Assembly (NCBI GenBank): GCA_024408895.1
Contig: JAKSUO010000074.1
Location: forward strand, 1 to 6,063
Source of the DNA: Alphaproteobacteria bacterium
GTDB lineage: Bacteria > Pseudomonadota > Alphaproteobacteria > RF32 > CAG-239
DNA: 6,063 nt
Direction of reading: 5' to 3'
The notes beneath the pieces are model-generated. The model was not told the DNA's origin and did not search any database. It worked only from the letters and a program-made list of their open reading frames with translations. Position 1 is the first letter of the stretch, and each line of letters begins with the position of its first letter. This document shows, piece by piece, positions 1-5,870 of this stretch. A program made the translations under genes and the position numbers.

Positions 1-92
1 AAAAGCCATACGGAATCATCTTTTAAGAAATCAGAAATATTTTTGGCTGAAATTGATTTAATAATGTTATCCGTTAGTGTTCGCAAACTCAT
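1..92 (-). CDS. 5' part of an unidentified gene, cut by the window edge
   Basis: Reading the minus strand from the ATG at 92-90 gives 30 open codons to the window edge, beginning MSLRTLTDNIIKSI and continuing SAKNISDFLKDDSVWL. A GGGAT element at 99-103 lies 6-8 bases before the ATG and could act as a weak ribosome binding site. A well-formed sigma70-like promoter (122-150) points at this start, leaving a leader of about 23 bases. Those two signals are the main reason to believe in the gene, since 30 codons alone could be chance. The peptide is soluble-looking, with no signal peptide or membrane segment. I do not recognise the family. It is divergent from the chromate transporter genes. Confidence 0.5.
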   Translation of the reverse strand, partial: MSLRTLTDNIIKSISAKNISDFLKDDSVWL

Positions 93-121
93 ATTTTTAT
101 CCCATACACAATTTTTTCGCT

Positions 122-150
122 ATTTTAATAAGGCTTGAGTTGAAAGTCAA
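122..150 (-). promoter_or_regulatory. Sigma70-type promoter for the minus-strand gene at 1-92
   Basis: On the minus strand there is a -35 box TTGACT (150-145; 5 of 6 consensus bases), a 17-base spacer, and a -10 box TAAAAT (127-122; 5 of 6). Transcription would start near 115, about 23 bases before the ATG at 92. Spacing and position both fit, so this is the best promoter match in the window. Confidence 0.6.
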
Positions 151-173
151 ATAAAATATGTCAGATAAACAGC

Positions 174-201
174 TTGCAGATTTGTTTTTTTGTTTTATAT
201 T
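174..201 (+). promoter_or_regulatory. Possible promoter of the chromate transporter operon
   Basis: A -35-like TTGCAG (174-179; 3 of 6), a 16-base T-rich spacer and a -10-like TATATT (196-201; 5 of 6) precede the first transporter gene. TATTAT (198-203) with an 18-base spacer is an alternative. Transcription would start near 208, just ahead of the ribosome binding site. The -35 box is weak, so this is tentative. Confidence 0.35.
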
Positions 202-221
202 ATTGCCAAAAAAAGGATGCC

Positions 222-761
222 ATGATTAGTTTGCTCAAAATTTTTATCACATTTTTTAAGATGGGAGTATTCACGTTTGGCGGTGGTTACGCCATGTTAC
301 CTATTTTGAAAAGCGAGGCGGTAGATAAATATAAATGGGTAAGTGAGGAAGATTTATTGAACTATTATTCCATCGGCCAATGTACACCGGGAATAATCGC
401 GGTTAACGCAGCTTCGTTTATCGGTTACAAATTGCGTCGTATTCCAGGTTTAATTGCCGCAACATTGGGAGTGATTGCGCCATCTGTTATAATCATTATA
501 CTTATTGCTCTCTTATTGCGTCAATATATGGATAATCAATATATGCAATATGCTTTCGGAGGTATCCGTGTTTGTGTGGTTGCTCTGATTATCAATACGG
601 TTGCCGATATGTGGCGCAAAGGCGTTAAAAATGTGCGCGATTACATTGTTTTTGCGGTGGCGGTAATTTTGTTGTTTGCCTTTGATTTGTCGGCAATTTT
701 AATTGTTCTTTTGGCATCAGGTGCATCTTTTATCCCGAACATTGGAAGTAAAAAGCCATGA
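222..761 (+). CDS. Chromate transporter family protein, short form, first subunit
   Basis: A 179-residue membrane protein of the CHR family (Pfam Chromate_transp, TC 2.A.51), short single-domain type. Members occur as adjacent pairs that correspond to the two halves of full-length ChrA. Visible family marks are the N-terminal helix with FTFGGGYAMLP (residues 17-27), the QCTPG turn (53-57), and GYKLRRIPG (68-76). Very hydrophobic stretches follow at about 76-100, 112-127 and 140-165. The start at 222 is chosen because AAAAGGA (211-217) sits about 5 bases upstream and the protein then opens with the family's normal N-terminus. An in-frame TTG at 174 would add 16 unconserved residues and lies in the probable promoter. 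The stop overlaps the next gene by ATGA, suggesting translational coupling to its partner. The family exports chromate or takes up chromate or sulfate in studied cases; the true substrate here is unknown. Confidence 0.9.
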   Translation: MISLLKIFITFFKMGVFTFGGGYAMLPILKSEAVDKYKWVSEEDLLNYYSIGQCTPGIIAVNAASFIGYKLRRIPGLIAATLGVIAPSVIIIILIALLLRQYMDNQYMQYAFGGIRVCVVALIINTVADMWRKGVKNVRDYIVFAVAVILLFAFDLSAILIVLLASGASFIPNIGSKKP

Positions 762-1276
762 TATACGTTTTGTTGTGCCGAGAATTTTTTAAAATCGGGT
801 TGTTTGCCGTAGGCGGCGGTTTGGTTACCGTGCCGTTTCTGTTTGATTTATCCGAAACGTACGAATGGTTTTCTGCTACCGAATTGGCGGATATGATTGC
901 GGTATCGCAGTCCACTCCGGGACCGATTGGGATAAATATGGCAACTTATGCCGGTTTCCAAGCGGCTGGTATCGGCGGAGCATTGGCGGCAACATTGAGC
1001 GAAGTTTTGCCATCAATGATTGTCGTTTATTTTATTTCACACCTTTTAAACAAATGGGCGGAAAACCGTTATGTTAATAGTATTTTTAGTGGGATTCGTC
1101 CGGCGGTGATGGCTTTGATACTGTTTGCCGGTTGGGATATTGCAAAAACCTCAATTACTGATATTAAAACACTTGCAATTCTGCTTGTTTTAACTTTATT
1201 GATGCACTTTTATAAGAAGAACGCAATTTTTTATATTGTCATTTCCGCTATAATCGGTTTATTATGCAAGTTATAA
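758..1276 (+). CDS. Chromate transporter family protein, short form, second subunit
   Basis: A 172-residue CHR-family half-transporter, paralogous to the gene just upstream and presumably its obligate partner in a heteromeric carrier. It repeats the same landmarks in register: F(F)KIGLFAVGGGLVTVPF (10-27), EWFSATELADMIAVSQSTPGPIG (36-58), a glycine-rich segment AGFQAAGIGGALAATL (65-80), and SGIRPAVMALI (111-121). Hydrophobic helices lie at about 74-98, 112-127, 138-150 and 155-170. The first gene carries QCTPGII at the position where this one has QSTPGPIG, a usual difference between the N-type and C-type halves. The ATG overlaps the upstream stop (ATGA), with GGAAG at 744-748 as a weak ribosome binding site, so coupled translation is likely. 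The kinase gene follows after only 12 bases, so the three genes are probably co-transcribed. Substrate specificity cannot be read from the sequence. Confidence 0.9.
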   Translation: MIYVLLCREFFKIGLFAVGGGLVTVPFLFDLSETYEWFSATELADMIAVSQSTPGPIGINMATYAGFQAAGIGGALAATLSEVLPSMIVVYFISHLLNKWAENRYVNSIFSGIRPAVMALILFAGWDIAKTSITDIKTLAILLVLTLLMHFYKKNAIFYIVISAIIGLLCKL

Positions 1277-1288
1277 TGAAAGGATATT

Positions 1289-2308
1289 ATGATGACGGAT
1301 ACAGTGTATGATGTTGTTGGAATCGGTAATGCCATTGTTGATGTGTTGGCAAAAGTAGGCGACACATTTTTAACCGAACGCAAATTGTCTAAGGGAAGTA
1401 TGACGCTTTTAGAAGCACGCGATGCCGGTAAGATATATGCCGATGTTATTCCCGAACGTCAAGCTTCCGGAGGTTCGGCCGCTAATACCGTAGCTGGGTT
1501 GGCTTCCTTGGGCGCAGATTGCGCTTTTATTGGAAAAGTTCATGATGATGAGTTGGGGCAGTTGTTCCAACGCGATATCGGTGCCGCCGGCATAGATTTT
1601 TTTACTGAGGCATTGAATGAAGGGCCGGCAACCGCACGCAGTATTGTTTTGGTAACACCGGATGCTCAACGTTCCATGTTCACATATTTGGGCGCATCAC
1701 GTCGTCTGTCTGTTGCCGATATTGACGAGAAAATCATCAGTGAATCACGAATAACATTTATTGAGGGCTATCTATGGGATGAACCAAGCGAGCAAGAAGC
1801 AATTTTGAAAGCTTGTGAGTTGGCGCACAAACATAACCGAGAAGTGGCTTTTTCCGTTTCGGATACATATTGTGTTAAACGTTATCGGGAAAATATGTTG
1901 AAGCTGATTAAAGAGCATGTAAATATTTTATTTGCTAATGAAGAAGAAATAAAAGCCATGTTTGAAACTAATGATTTCTACGAGGCTCTTGATGCCGTGA
2001 AATCAATAGTGCATATTGCGGCAATTACACGCGATTCGCGCGGGTCAGTGGTTGTGCGTGGGCGCGAAAAGATTTTTGTGGAAGCAGAACAAATAGAAAA
2101 TGTTGTTGATTGTACCGGAGCCGGTGATTTGTATGCTTCCGGATTTTTATATGGCTTGGTACAACGCCGCAGTTTGGGGACATGCGCCATTATCGGCAGT
2201 ATTGCCGCTTCGGAAATTATCAGCCACTATGGAGCAAGACCGGAAATTTCATTGCGTGGCTTAGTGCGCAAAAAACTGATAGAATATGGTAAACGTCCGT
2301 CAATCTAG
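1289..2308 (+). CDS. PfkB-family kinase, probable adenosine kinase
   Basis: A 339-residue ribokinase/PfkB-fold enzyme, most like bacterial adenosine kinases, which phosphorylate adenosine to AMP in purine salvage in the cytoplasm. The N-terminal substrate strand reads DVVGIGNAIVDV (8-19). GGSAANT (61-67) is the substrate-binding glycine motif, and the following LASLGADCAFIGKVHDDELG (71-90) matches the family closely. The NEEE motif (217-220) fits the PfkB NxxE Mg/phosphate site. The ATP-anion hole and catalytic base are in DCTGAGD (274-280, base Asp280), followed by YASGFLYG. Length and domain order are normal, with no damage. The start is ATGATG: AAAGGA at 1279-1284 is 4 bases from the first ATG and 7 from the second (1292), so the real start may be one codon later. 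Other PfkB members (fructokinase, ribokinase, nucleoside kinases of other specificity) cannot be excluded. A link to the transporters upstream is positional only. Confidence 0.88.
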   Translation: MMTDTVYDVVGIGNAIVDVLAKVGDTFLTERKLSKGSMTLLEARDAGKIYADVIPERQASGGSAANTVAGLASLGADCAFIGKVHDDELGQLFQRDIGAAGIDFFTEALNEGPATARSIVLVTPDAQRSMFTYLGASRRLSVADIDEKIISESRITFIEGYLWDEPSEQEAILKACELAHKHNREVAFSVSDTYCVKRYRENMLKLIKEHVNILFANEEEIKAMFETNDFYEALDAVKSIVHIAAITRDSRGSVVVRGREKIFVEAEQIENVVDCTGAGDLYASGFLYGLVQRRSLGTCAIIGSIAASEIISHYGARPEISLRGLVRKKLIEYGKRPSI

Positions 2309-2317
2309 GCGAAAACG

Positions 2318-2362
2318 CAACAAAAAAAGTCTCCGACATACAGACGGAGACTTTTTTTGTTG
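2318..2362. terminator. Bidirectional intrinsic terminator between convergent genes
   Basis: Bases 2318-2335 pair perfectly with 2345-2362 (18 bp) around a 9-base loop (2336-2344). The GC-bearing core is GTCTCCG / CGGAGAC, flanked by seven A on the left and seven T on the right. On either strand the RNA therefore has a hairpin followed by a U run. It lies 10 bases after the kinase stop and directly after the end of the minus-strand Cys-rich gene, so it should terminate both transcripts. Confidence 0.93.
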
Positions 2363-2364
2363 AA

Positions 2365-2955
2365 TCAATCTATTACGCAGGAGTGTTTGATTCTTCTGTT
2401 AATTCTTCGGTAACAGGGGTGTCTGTTGCCGTATTTTGATTTTGCATATTCGCCAAGTGGATTTGCTTTATCGTCGACCTTAAATGGTTCATCGCCTTCA
2501 CCGCCAAATACATAATCAGTAGAAAAATACATAAGAGGAATGTTGTGTTTGTGTTTGTGGCAATTCCATCCTTTATGTTTACCAAAATTGCCTGTCGGCA
2601 TAACCGAACCGTCGGAATTGATTATGATAACCGTTCCTCCGTTGCCTTCTGCCATATTCGGCATTTTTGGCATATGATGTCCCATCGGCATCATCGGCAT
2701 AGCTTTCGGACCGCGCGCCGGGCATCTGCCGCAACAGCAGTGCAATAATTCATTAAAACCCATACCTGCTAAGAAAATCAGCAAAATTGCCAATAACTTA
2801 AAAGTGCCTTTGCGATGACAACCGCAACCACATCCGCAACCGCAAGTACATTCTTTACCTTCCTGACAGCCGCATTGACAATCTTTGCTGCAATTACAAT
2901 GTGGAGTTTCCTGCATTTCGGTTTCCTTTTTGTTTTCTTGTTCTTTACGAGCCAT
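2365..2955 (-). CDS. Cys/Met/His-rich membrane protein with an RmlD-like C-terminal segment (chimeric)
   Basis: A 196-residue protein of unknown function and unusual build. The start at 2955 is chosen because AAGAAAGGA (2962-2970) lies 6 bases upstream. Residues 1-18 are charged. Residues 20-46 hold 11 cysteines in CxC spacing, ending CTCGCGCGCGCH. One membrane helix follows (about 51-67), with HRK before it suggesting a cytoplasmic N-terminus. After the helix come HCCCGRC (72-78), a Met/His-rich stretch MPMMPMGHHMPKM (86-98), a GGTVIIINSDGS segment (106-117) and a His-rich HKHKH (133-137). These look suited to binding soft metals such as copper, but that is inference. Residues 139-176 then match the RmlD active-site region (STDYVF 145-150, YxxxK 170-174). 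The last 20 residues are basic and family-less, while another frame over the same bases gives a plausible acidic tail ending at 2373. This is probably a gene altered by an inserted fragment. Its transcript ends at the hairpin just downstream. Confidence 0.75.
   Translation of the reverse strand: MARKEQENKKETEMQETPHCNCSKDCQCGCQEGKECTCGCGCGCGCHRKGTFKLLAILLIFLAGMGFNELLHCCCGRCPARGPKAMPMMPMGHHMPKMPNMAEGNGGTVIIINSDGSVMPTGNFGKHKGWNCHKHKHNIPLMYFSTDYVFGGEGDEPFKVDDKANPLGEYAKSKYGNRHPCYRRINRRIKHSCVID
2428..2541 (-). pseudogene. Fragment of an rmlD-like gene (dTDP-4-dehydrorhamnose reductase) inside the Cys-rich gene
   Basis: About 38 codons, in frame with the host gene, read as the middle of RmlD, the NADPH-dependent last enzyme of dTDP-L-rhamnose synthesis. 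The match opens with IPLMYFSTDYVFGGEGDEPF, where the family has IPLxYxSTDYVFDGExGEPY, and goes on through DDKANPLGEYAKSKYG, where the family has DDxxNPLxVYGxSKLAGE. The catalytic Thr of STDYVF and the Tyr and Lys of YxxxK are all present. The nucleotide-binding N-terminus and the substrate-binding C-terminus are absent, so it cannot be an enzyme. No other part of an rml pathway is visible in the window. The edges are uncertain by several bases. Confidence 0.7.
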
Positions 2956-3055
2956 TTTTTTTCCTTTCTTATTAAAAATACAAAAATAAGATAACCTTTT
3001 TTTTGCAAAAATAAAGTGTTTTTTGTGAAAGTTATTTGAAGATTGGATTAAATAC

Positions 3056-3083
3056 AAAAAAGGCCGCTGTAAAAGCGACCTTT
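3056..3083 (-). terminator. Intrinsic terminator of the tRNA-Asp gene
   Basis: On the minus strand AAAGGTCGCT (3083-3074) pairs with AGCGGCCTTT (3068-3059), a 10-bp stem with one G-T pair and a 5-base loop, followed by a run of T to 3056. It begins six bases after the tRNA CCA end. It should separate the tRNA transcript from the Cys-rich gene beyond it, which would then need its own promoter in the AT-rich stretch 2956-3055. I could not pick a convincing one there. Confidence 0.85.
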
Positions 3084-3089
3084 CTGCGT

Positions 3090-3166
3090 TGGCGGGAGCG
3101 ACGAGACTCGAACTCGCGACCTCTGCCGTGACAGGGCAGCGTTCTAACCAACTGAACTACACCCCC
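3090..3166 (-). tRNA. tRNA-Asp (anticodon GTC)
   Basis: The minus strand folds as a 77-base tRNA with encoded CCA. The acceptor GGGGGTG (3166-3160) pairs with CGCTCCC with two G-T wobbles, followed by discriminator G and CCA (3092-3090). The D arm carries GTTCAGTTGGTTAGAAC. The anticodon stem CTGCC/GGCAG encloses CTGTCAC, placing the anticodon GTC at 3132-3130. The T arm contains the canonical GTTCGAGTC. Discriminator G73 and the GTC anticodon fit aspartate identity, and the length equals that of E. coli tRNA-Asp. It has its own promoter and terminator, so it appears to be a single-gene unit. Confidence 0.97.
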
Positions 3167-3180
3167 AACGAACAATCAAC

Positions 3181-3209
3181 TTTATATACAATAAAAAATT
3201 AAAAAGCAA
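3181..3209 (-). promoter_or_regulatory. Promoter of tRNA-Asp
   Basis: On the minus strand there is a -35-like TTGCTT (3209-3204; 3 of 6), a 17-base AT-rich spacer, and a -10 box TATAAA (3186-3181; 5 of 6). The -10 box lies 14 bases from the mature tRNA 5' end, giving a short leader for RNase P. The position supports it more than the weak -35 box. Confidence 0.55.
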
Positions 3210-3212
3210 TAG

Positions 3213-3245
3213 TTTTTTTTATTTTTTTTCTTTTTTTCATTTTTT
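3213..3245. other. T-rich tract in the divergent tRNA / M23 peptidase spacer
   Basis: Twenty-nine of 33 bases are T on the plus strand, in runs of 8, 8, 7 and 5. It lies upstream of the tRNA promoter (A-rich as read from that side), where A-tracts can act as UP elements or bend DNA. It also lies about 100 bases ahead of the M23 peptidase gene. There is no GC hairpin next to it, so it is not an intrinsic terminator. Confidence 0.4.
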
Positions 3246-3345
3246 GTGGAAAAACAGAACTTTTTTACGATGTATAACTTGGTTAATATGCTTGCAATCA
3301 ATAACAAAATAAGGCAATATCAAACAGATTTTTGTAGGGTGATAT

Positions 3346-5340
3346 ATGCCGGAATTTAAGAAATTAAGAAAAAAAATACGCCGACGCCGTATTGAAACAT
3401 TCCTGCTGGCTGGTTATGCCATTGCGGTTACTTGCGCTTTGTTTTTATCATTGTTGAATAAAAAAACATCGGAAGATAACACGCCGCTCCAATATGTCAG
3501 CGAGGAAACCTATGACTTTAATAACGATATTTTAACGCCGGCATTTAACGATTCGGCGGCGGATAATCCGTTTGAGCTTGTCTATACTCAAATGAACAGT
3601 TTGCCGTTATTGAGCAATCAGGATATGATTATTCAGAAGTTTGAACTGACACAAGACAATCATCCGGAAATACTCTTACCTGTTTCAGCAAAGCCAAAAT
3701 ACGAAAAACGTGATTTTTCAGGTATTTATCAAAAAGAACATCATGTATTAGTTGTAAAATCAGGTGATACGTTTATCGGTATGTTGACTAATTTGGGAAT
3801 GGATACGAAAACTGCAACCGATGCCTATAATACCTTGAAAAAAGTGTTTGATGCACACAATTTGAAAGTTAATCAATATCTGGAATTGACCGGTACGTTT
3901 GATATTCAATCACATCAGTTAGAAGCGTTGGATACTTTGTTTTTTGAACCGGAGCGCGGCACAAAATTCACGTTGCGCGTGAACGAATATGATAAGTTTG
4001 AAGCCAAAGCCGAGTATGAAAAATTTAACCGAGATGTTAAAGTTGTGAATGGTGTTATTGAAGCGCAGACATCTGCATCTTTAATAAAGGCCGGTGTGCC
4101 ACGTTATATCACGGACGAAGTTATTCGTCGTTTTAGTCATTTAATTAATTTCCGCACCGATATTCACAAGGGCGACAAATTCGGCATTAAATATGAGGTG
4201 TATAAAACATCAGAAGGCGAAGTTATCAAGTTCGGAAGTTTATTATATGCTTCGTTTGCTACTGATAAACGCACTTATAAACTGTATCGCTACAAAGATG
4301 AATTCTATACGGAAAGAGGCGAAGCCAAGAAAACCGGTTTGGATATTAAACCGTTGTCCTTCCGAAGTGCGCGTATTTCTTCATTGTTCGGTTATCGTAT
4401 GCACCCGATTTACAAAACCAGAAAGTTCCACAGTGGCGTGGATTATGCCGCTCCGCGCGGTACGCAGATTTATGCCAGCGGAAACGGAGTTGTTGAAATG
4501 GCGCAATATGTCAACGGATATGGTAATTTTGTAAAGATTCGCCATAATTCGGAATATGAAACGGCATATGGCCATATGCAAGGATTCGCCAGAGGAATTC
4601 GTCAAGGGATTCGTGTTCGTAAAGGTCAACTTATAGGCTATGTCGGCAGCACCGGTCGTTCAACCGGTCCGCATTTACACTTTGAAATTATTCGTAAAGG
4701 CCAACGTATTAATCCTCTTAAAGCACAAGTTGCAACAGGAAATGATTTAACCGGTCGGCAGTTGGCGGAATTTAAACAGGAAATGCGTCGGATTGACGCT
4801 TCCGTGGAAAAAATTGCCCGGGTTAAGAAGGATAAAAAGCAAAAACTTGGAACAACAGCAATGCAGTTGGCTTCTTATAGCGAAAAAACGGTGCAAATGA
4901 TTCCGTCGGCAGCACCTGAGCAAGATGTGACGACAGATAAAGAAATCTTTAAAATGCAGAATATGGACACTGCTTCATCACTTGCGCAAGATATTGAAAA
5001 CAAACCGAAAGTTATATCGGAAAGCAATGCTGATGCGCAAATTAACTCGGCAAATATTGAAGACGGTGAAAAAATAGCCACAGAGGTGTTGGAACAAACA
5101 CAACAATCTCAAGAAAACACCGTGGAAACAGCAGAACAAAAAACGGAAGTTTCAACAGATGAAAGTGTAGCGGAAGTTGCCTATAAGGGAAAAATATTGT
5201 TACCGATAAGAGAATCGGCTGAACACGTTCGTCAACGCCACATATTGAGTAAGTCGCCGTTAGCAGCTAAAATGGCAAAAGCGGTGAAGGTTCCGTCACA
5301 CAAGCCTAAGCCGAAACGTTCATTGAGAACATCACGATAA
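3346..5340 (+). CDS. Membrane-anchored M23 peptidase, MepM/Csd3-like murein endopeptidase
   Basis: A 664-residue zinc metallopeptidase expected to cut peptidoglycan cross-links in the periplasm, allowing wall growth or daughter-cell separation. A basic start (KKLRKKIRRRR) precedes one membrane helix at about 17-37, giving an N-in anchor. Residues 131-185 (HHVLVVKSGDTF...) resemble a LysM/OapA-type domain. About 210-335 resembles the Csd3 second domain that packs against the catalytic site. The LytM/M23 domain runs about 340-460: FGYRMHPI, zinc ligands His362 and Asp366 (HSGVD), YGH with His410, and HLH (His443, His445) in STGPHLHFE. All are intact, so it should be active. Residues 465-664 form a long polar, Q/E/T-rich tail ending in a Lys/Arg cluster, longer than in typical MepM. 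AGGG (3336-3339) lies 6 bases before the ATG. No clear promoter or downstream terminator was found. Confidence 0.92.
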   Translation: MPEFKKLRKKIRRRRIETFLLAGYAIAVTCALFLSLLNKKTSEDNTPLQYVSEETYDFNNDILTPAFNDSAADNPFELVYTQMNSLPLLSNQDMIIQKFELTQDNHPEILLPVSAKPKYEKRDFSGIYQKEHHVLVVKSGDTFIGMLTNLGMDTKTATDAYNTLKKVFDAHNLKVNQYLELTGTFDIQSHQLEALDTLFFEPERGTKFTLRVNEYDKFEAKAEYEKFNRDVKVVNGVIEAQTSASLIKAGVPRYITDEVIRRFSHLINFRTDIHKGDKFGIKYEVYKTSEGEVIKFGSLLYASFATDKRTYKLYRYKDEFYTERGEAKKTGLDIKPLSFRSARISSLFGYRMHPIYKTRKFHSGVDYAAPRGTQIYASGNGVVEMAQYVNGYGNFVKIRHNSEYETAYGHMQGFARGIRQGIRVRKGQLIGYVGSTGRSTGPHLHFEIIRKGQRINPLKAQVATGNDLTGRQLAEFKQEMRRIDASVEKIARVKKDKKQKLGTTAMQLASYSEKTVQMIPSAAPEQDVTTDKEIFKMQNMDTASSLAQDIENKPKVISESNADAQINSANIEDGEKIATEVLEQTQQSQENTVETAEQKTEVSTDESVAEVAYKGKILLPIRESAEHVRQRHILSKSPLAAKMAKAVKVPSHKPKPKRSLRTSR

Positions 5341-5364
5341 ATAATTAAGTTGCTTAACTTCCAC

Positions 5365-5392
5365 TTGATATTTTAATGTGCAAAACTTAAAT
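5365..5392 (+). promoter_or_regulatory. Possible promoter for the DUF4381-BatA genes
   Basis: TTGATA (5365-5370; 5 of 6 to the -35 consensus), a 16-base spacer and TTAAAT (5387-5392; 4 of 6 to the -10) lie in the 77-base gap after the M23 gene. Transcription would start near 5399, about 19 bases before the DUF4381 ATG. If real, the Bat-type genes are separable from the peptidase. Read-through from the peptidase is also possible because no terminator is seen. Confidence 0.35.
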
Positions 5393-5417
5393 CTTAGAAC
5401 GTTTGGAGAGAATATAA

Positions 5418-5870
5418 ATGGATAATTTGCCGGAATTACGAGACATTCATCTACCGAGTGCGGATATTTCCGTTTTCCCGCTCGCTTACGGTTGGTGGCT
5501 TGTTTTGATTATAATATTGGCGATTGTTTTGCTGGTGTTCTTCGGACGACGAATAAGACGTGCAAGCGCACGGTTGTATGCCACTCATTTATTGCGTTCC
5601 TTAAAAGACGATCATTCAATTGCGGCGGCGGCAAAAATGTCAGAAATTTTGCGCCGAATATGCGTTCGGCAATATCCTGAAGCTGTTGCTTTGAGTGATA
5701 AAAAATGGATAGCCTTTATCAATTCCAAAACAAAGGAAAAATTGTCTGCCCGCACGGCAGAATTGTTGTCGGAAGCTCCTTATATGCCGACCGATATCAA
5801 GAAATATTCCACAACGGATATAGATGATTTATGGCGGTTTTGCAATCATTGGATAGGGGATAATCTATGA
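5418..5870 (+). CDS. DUF4381 domain membrane protein of a Bat/MoxR-type locus
   Basis: A 150-residue protein matching the DUF4381 layout. It has a short N-terminal LRDIHLP motif (7-13), a Gly-Trp-Trp entry (25-27) into one membrane helix (about 25-42), a basic stop FFGRRIRR (41-48), then a helical cytoplasmic domain. Conserved-looking points in that domain are EILRRICVRQYP (76-87) and the C-terminal DIDDLWRFCNHWI (134-146). The molecular role is not established; the family is known by its place between DUF58 and VWA/BatA genes in MoxR-linked operons, and a part in a membrane complex is inferred. GGAGAG (5405-5410) is 7 bases before the ATG. The stop overlaps the next ATG (ATGA), so translation is probably coupled to the BatA-like gene. 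The MoxR and DUF58 genes that usually precede it are absent here. Confidence 0.85.
   Translation: MDNLPELRDIHLPSADISVFPLAYGWWLVLIIILAIVLLVFFGRRIRRASARLYATHLLRSLKDDHSIAAAAKMSEILRRICVRQYPEAVALSDKKWIAFINSKTKEKLSARTAELLSEAPYMPTDIKKYSTTDIDDLWRFCNHWIGDNL

Noticed and set aside
174..221. Upstream TTG start extending the first chromate transporter by 16 residues
   Set aside because: The added residues match no family N-terminus and lie over the probable promoter. AAAAGGA sits at the right distance for the ATG at 222.
2373..2585. Independent 70-codon minus-strand gene with a hydrophobic FLLCIFLLIMYL stretch
   Set aside because: The hydrophobic run is the frameshifted reading of the RmlD-like YFSTDYVF codons. 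Only the final acidic tail looks like genuine coding sequence, and it is better explained as the displaced end of the Cys-rich gene.
2545..2748. Plus-strand frame of 67 codons opposite the Cys-rich gene
   Set aside because: It is the antisense shadow of the Met/His-rich region, with no ribosome binding site and no family resemblance.
2815..2850. Tandem DNA repeat or CRISPR-like array in the Cys-rich gene
   Set aside because: The repetition is a codon-level TGY-GGN pattern encoding alternating Cys-Gly, with no spacers or longer repeat unit.
2956..3057. N-terminal extension of the Cys-rich gene by 34 codons
   Set aside because: It would begin next to the tRNA terminator and is encoded by AT-rich spacer. 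The ATG at 2955 has a strong ribosome binding site 6 bases upstream.
4193..4629. Alternative frames on both strands within the M23 gene
   Set aside because: They overlap the conserved catalytic domain of a clearly intact gene and have no start signals of their own.
5343..5357. Small hairpin TTAAG-TTG-CTTAA after the M23 gene as a terminator
   Set aside because: The stem is only 5 bp, AT-rich, and not followed by a T run, so it is unlikely to stop transcription.
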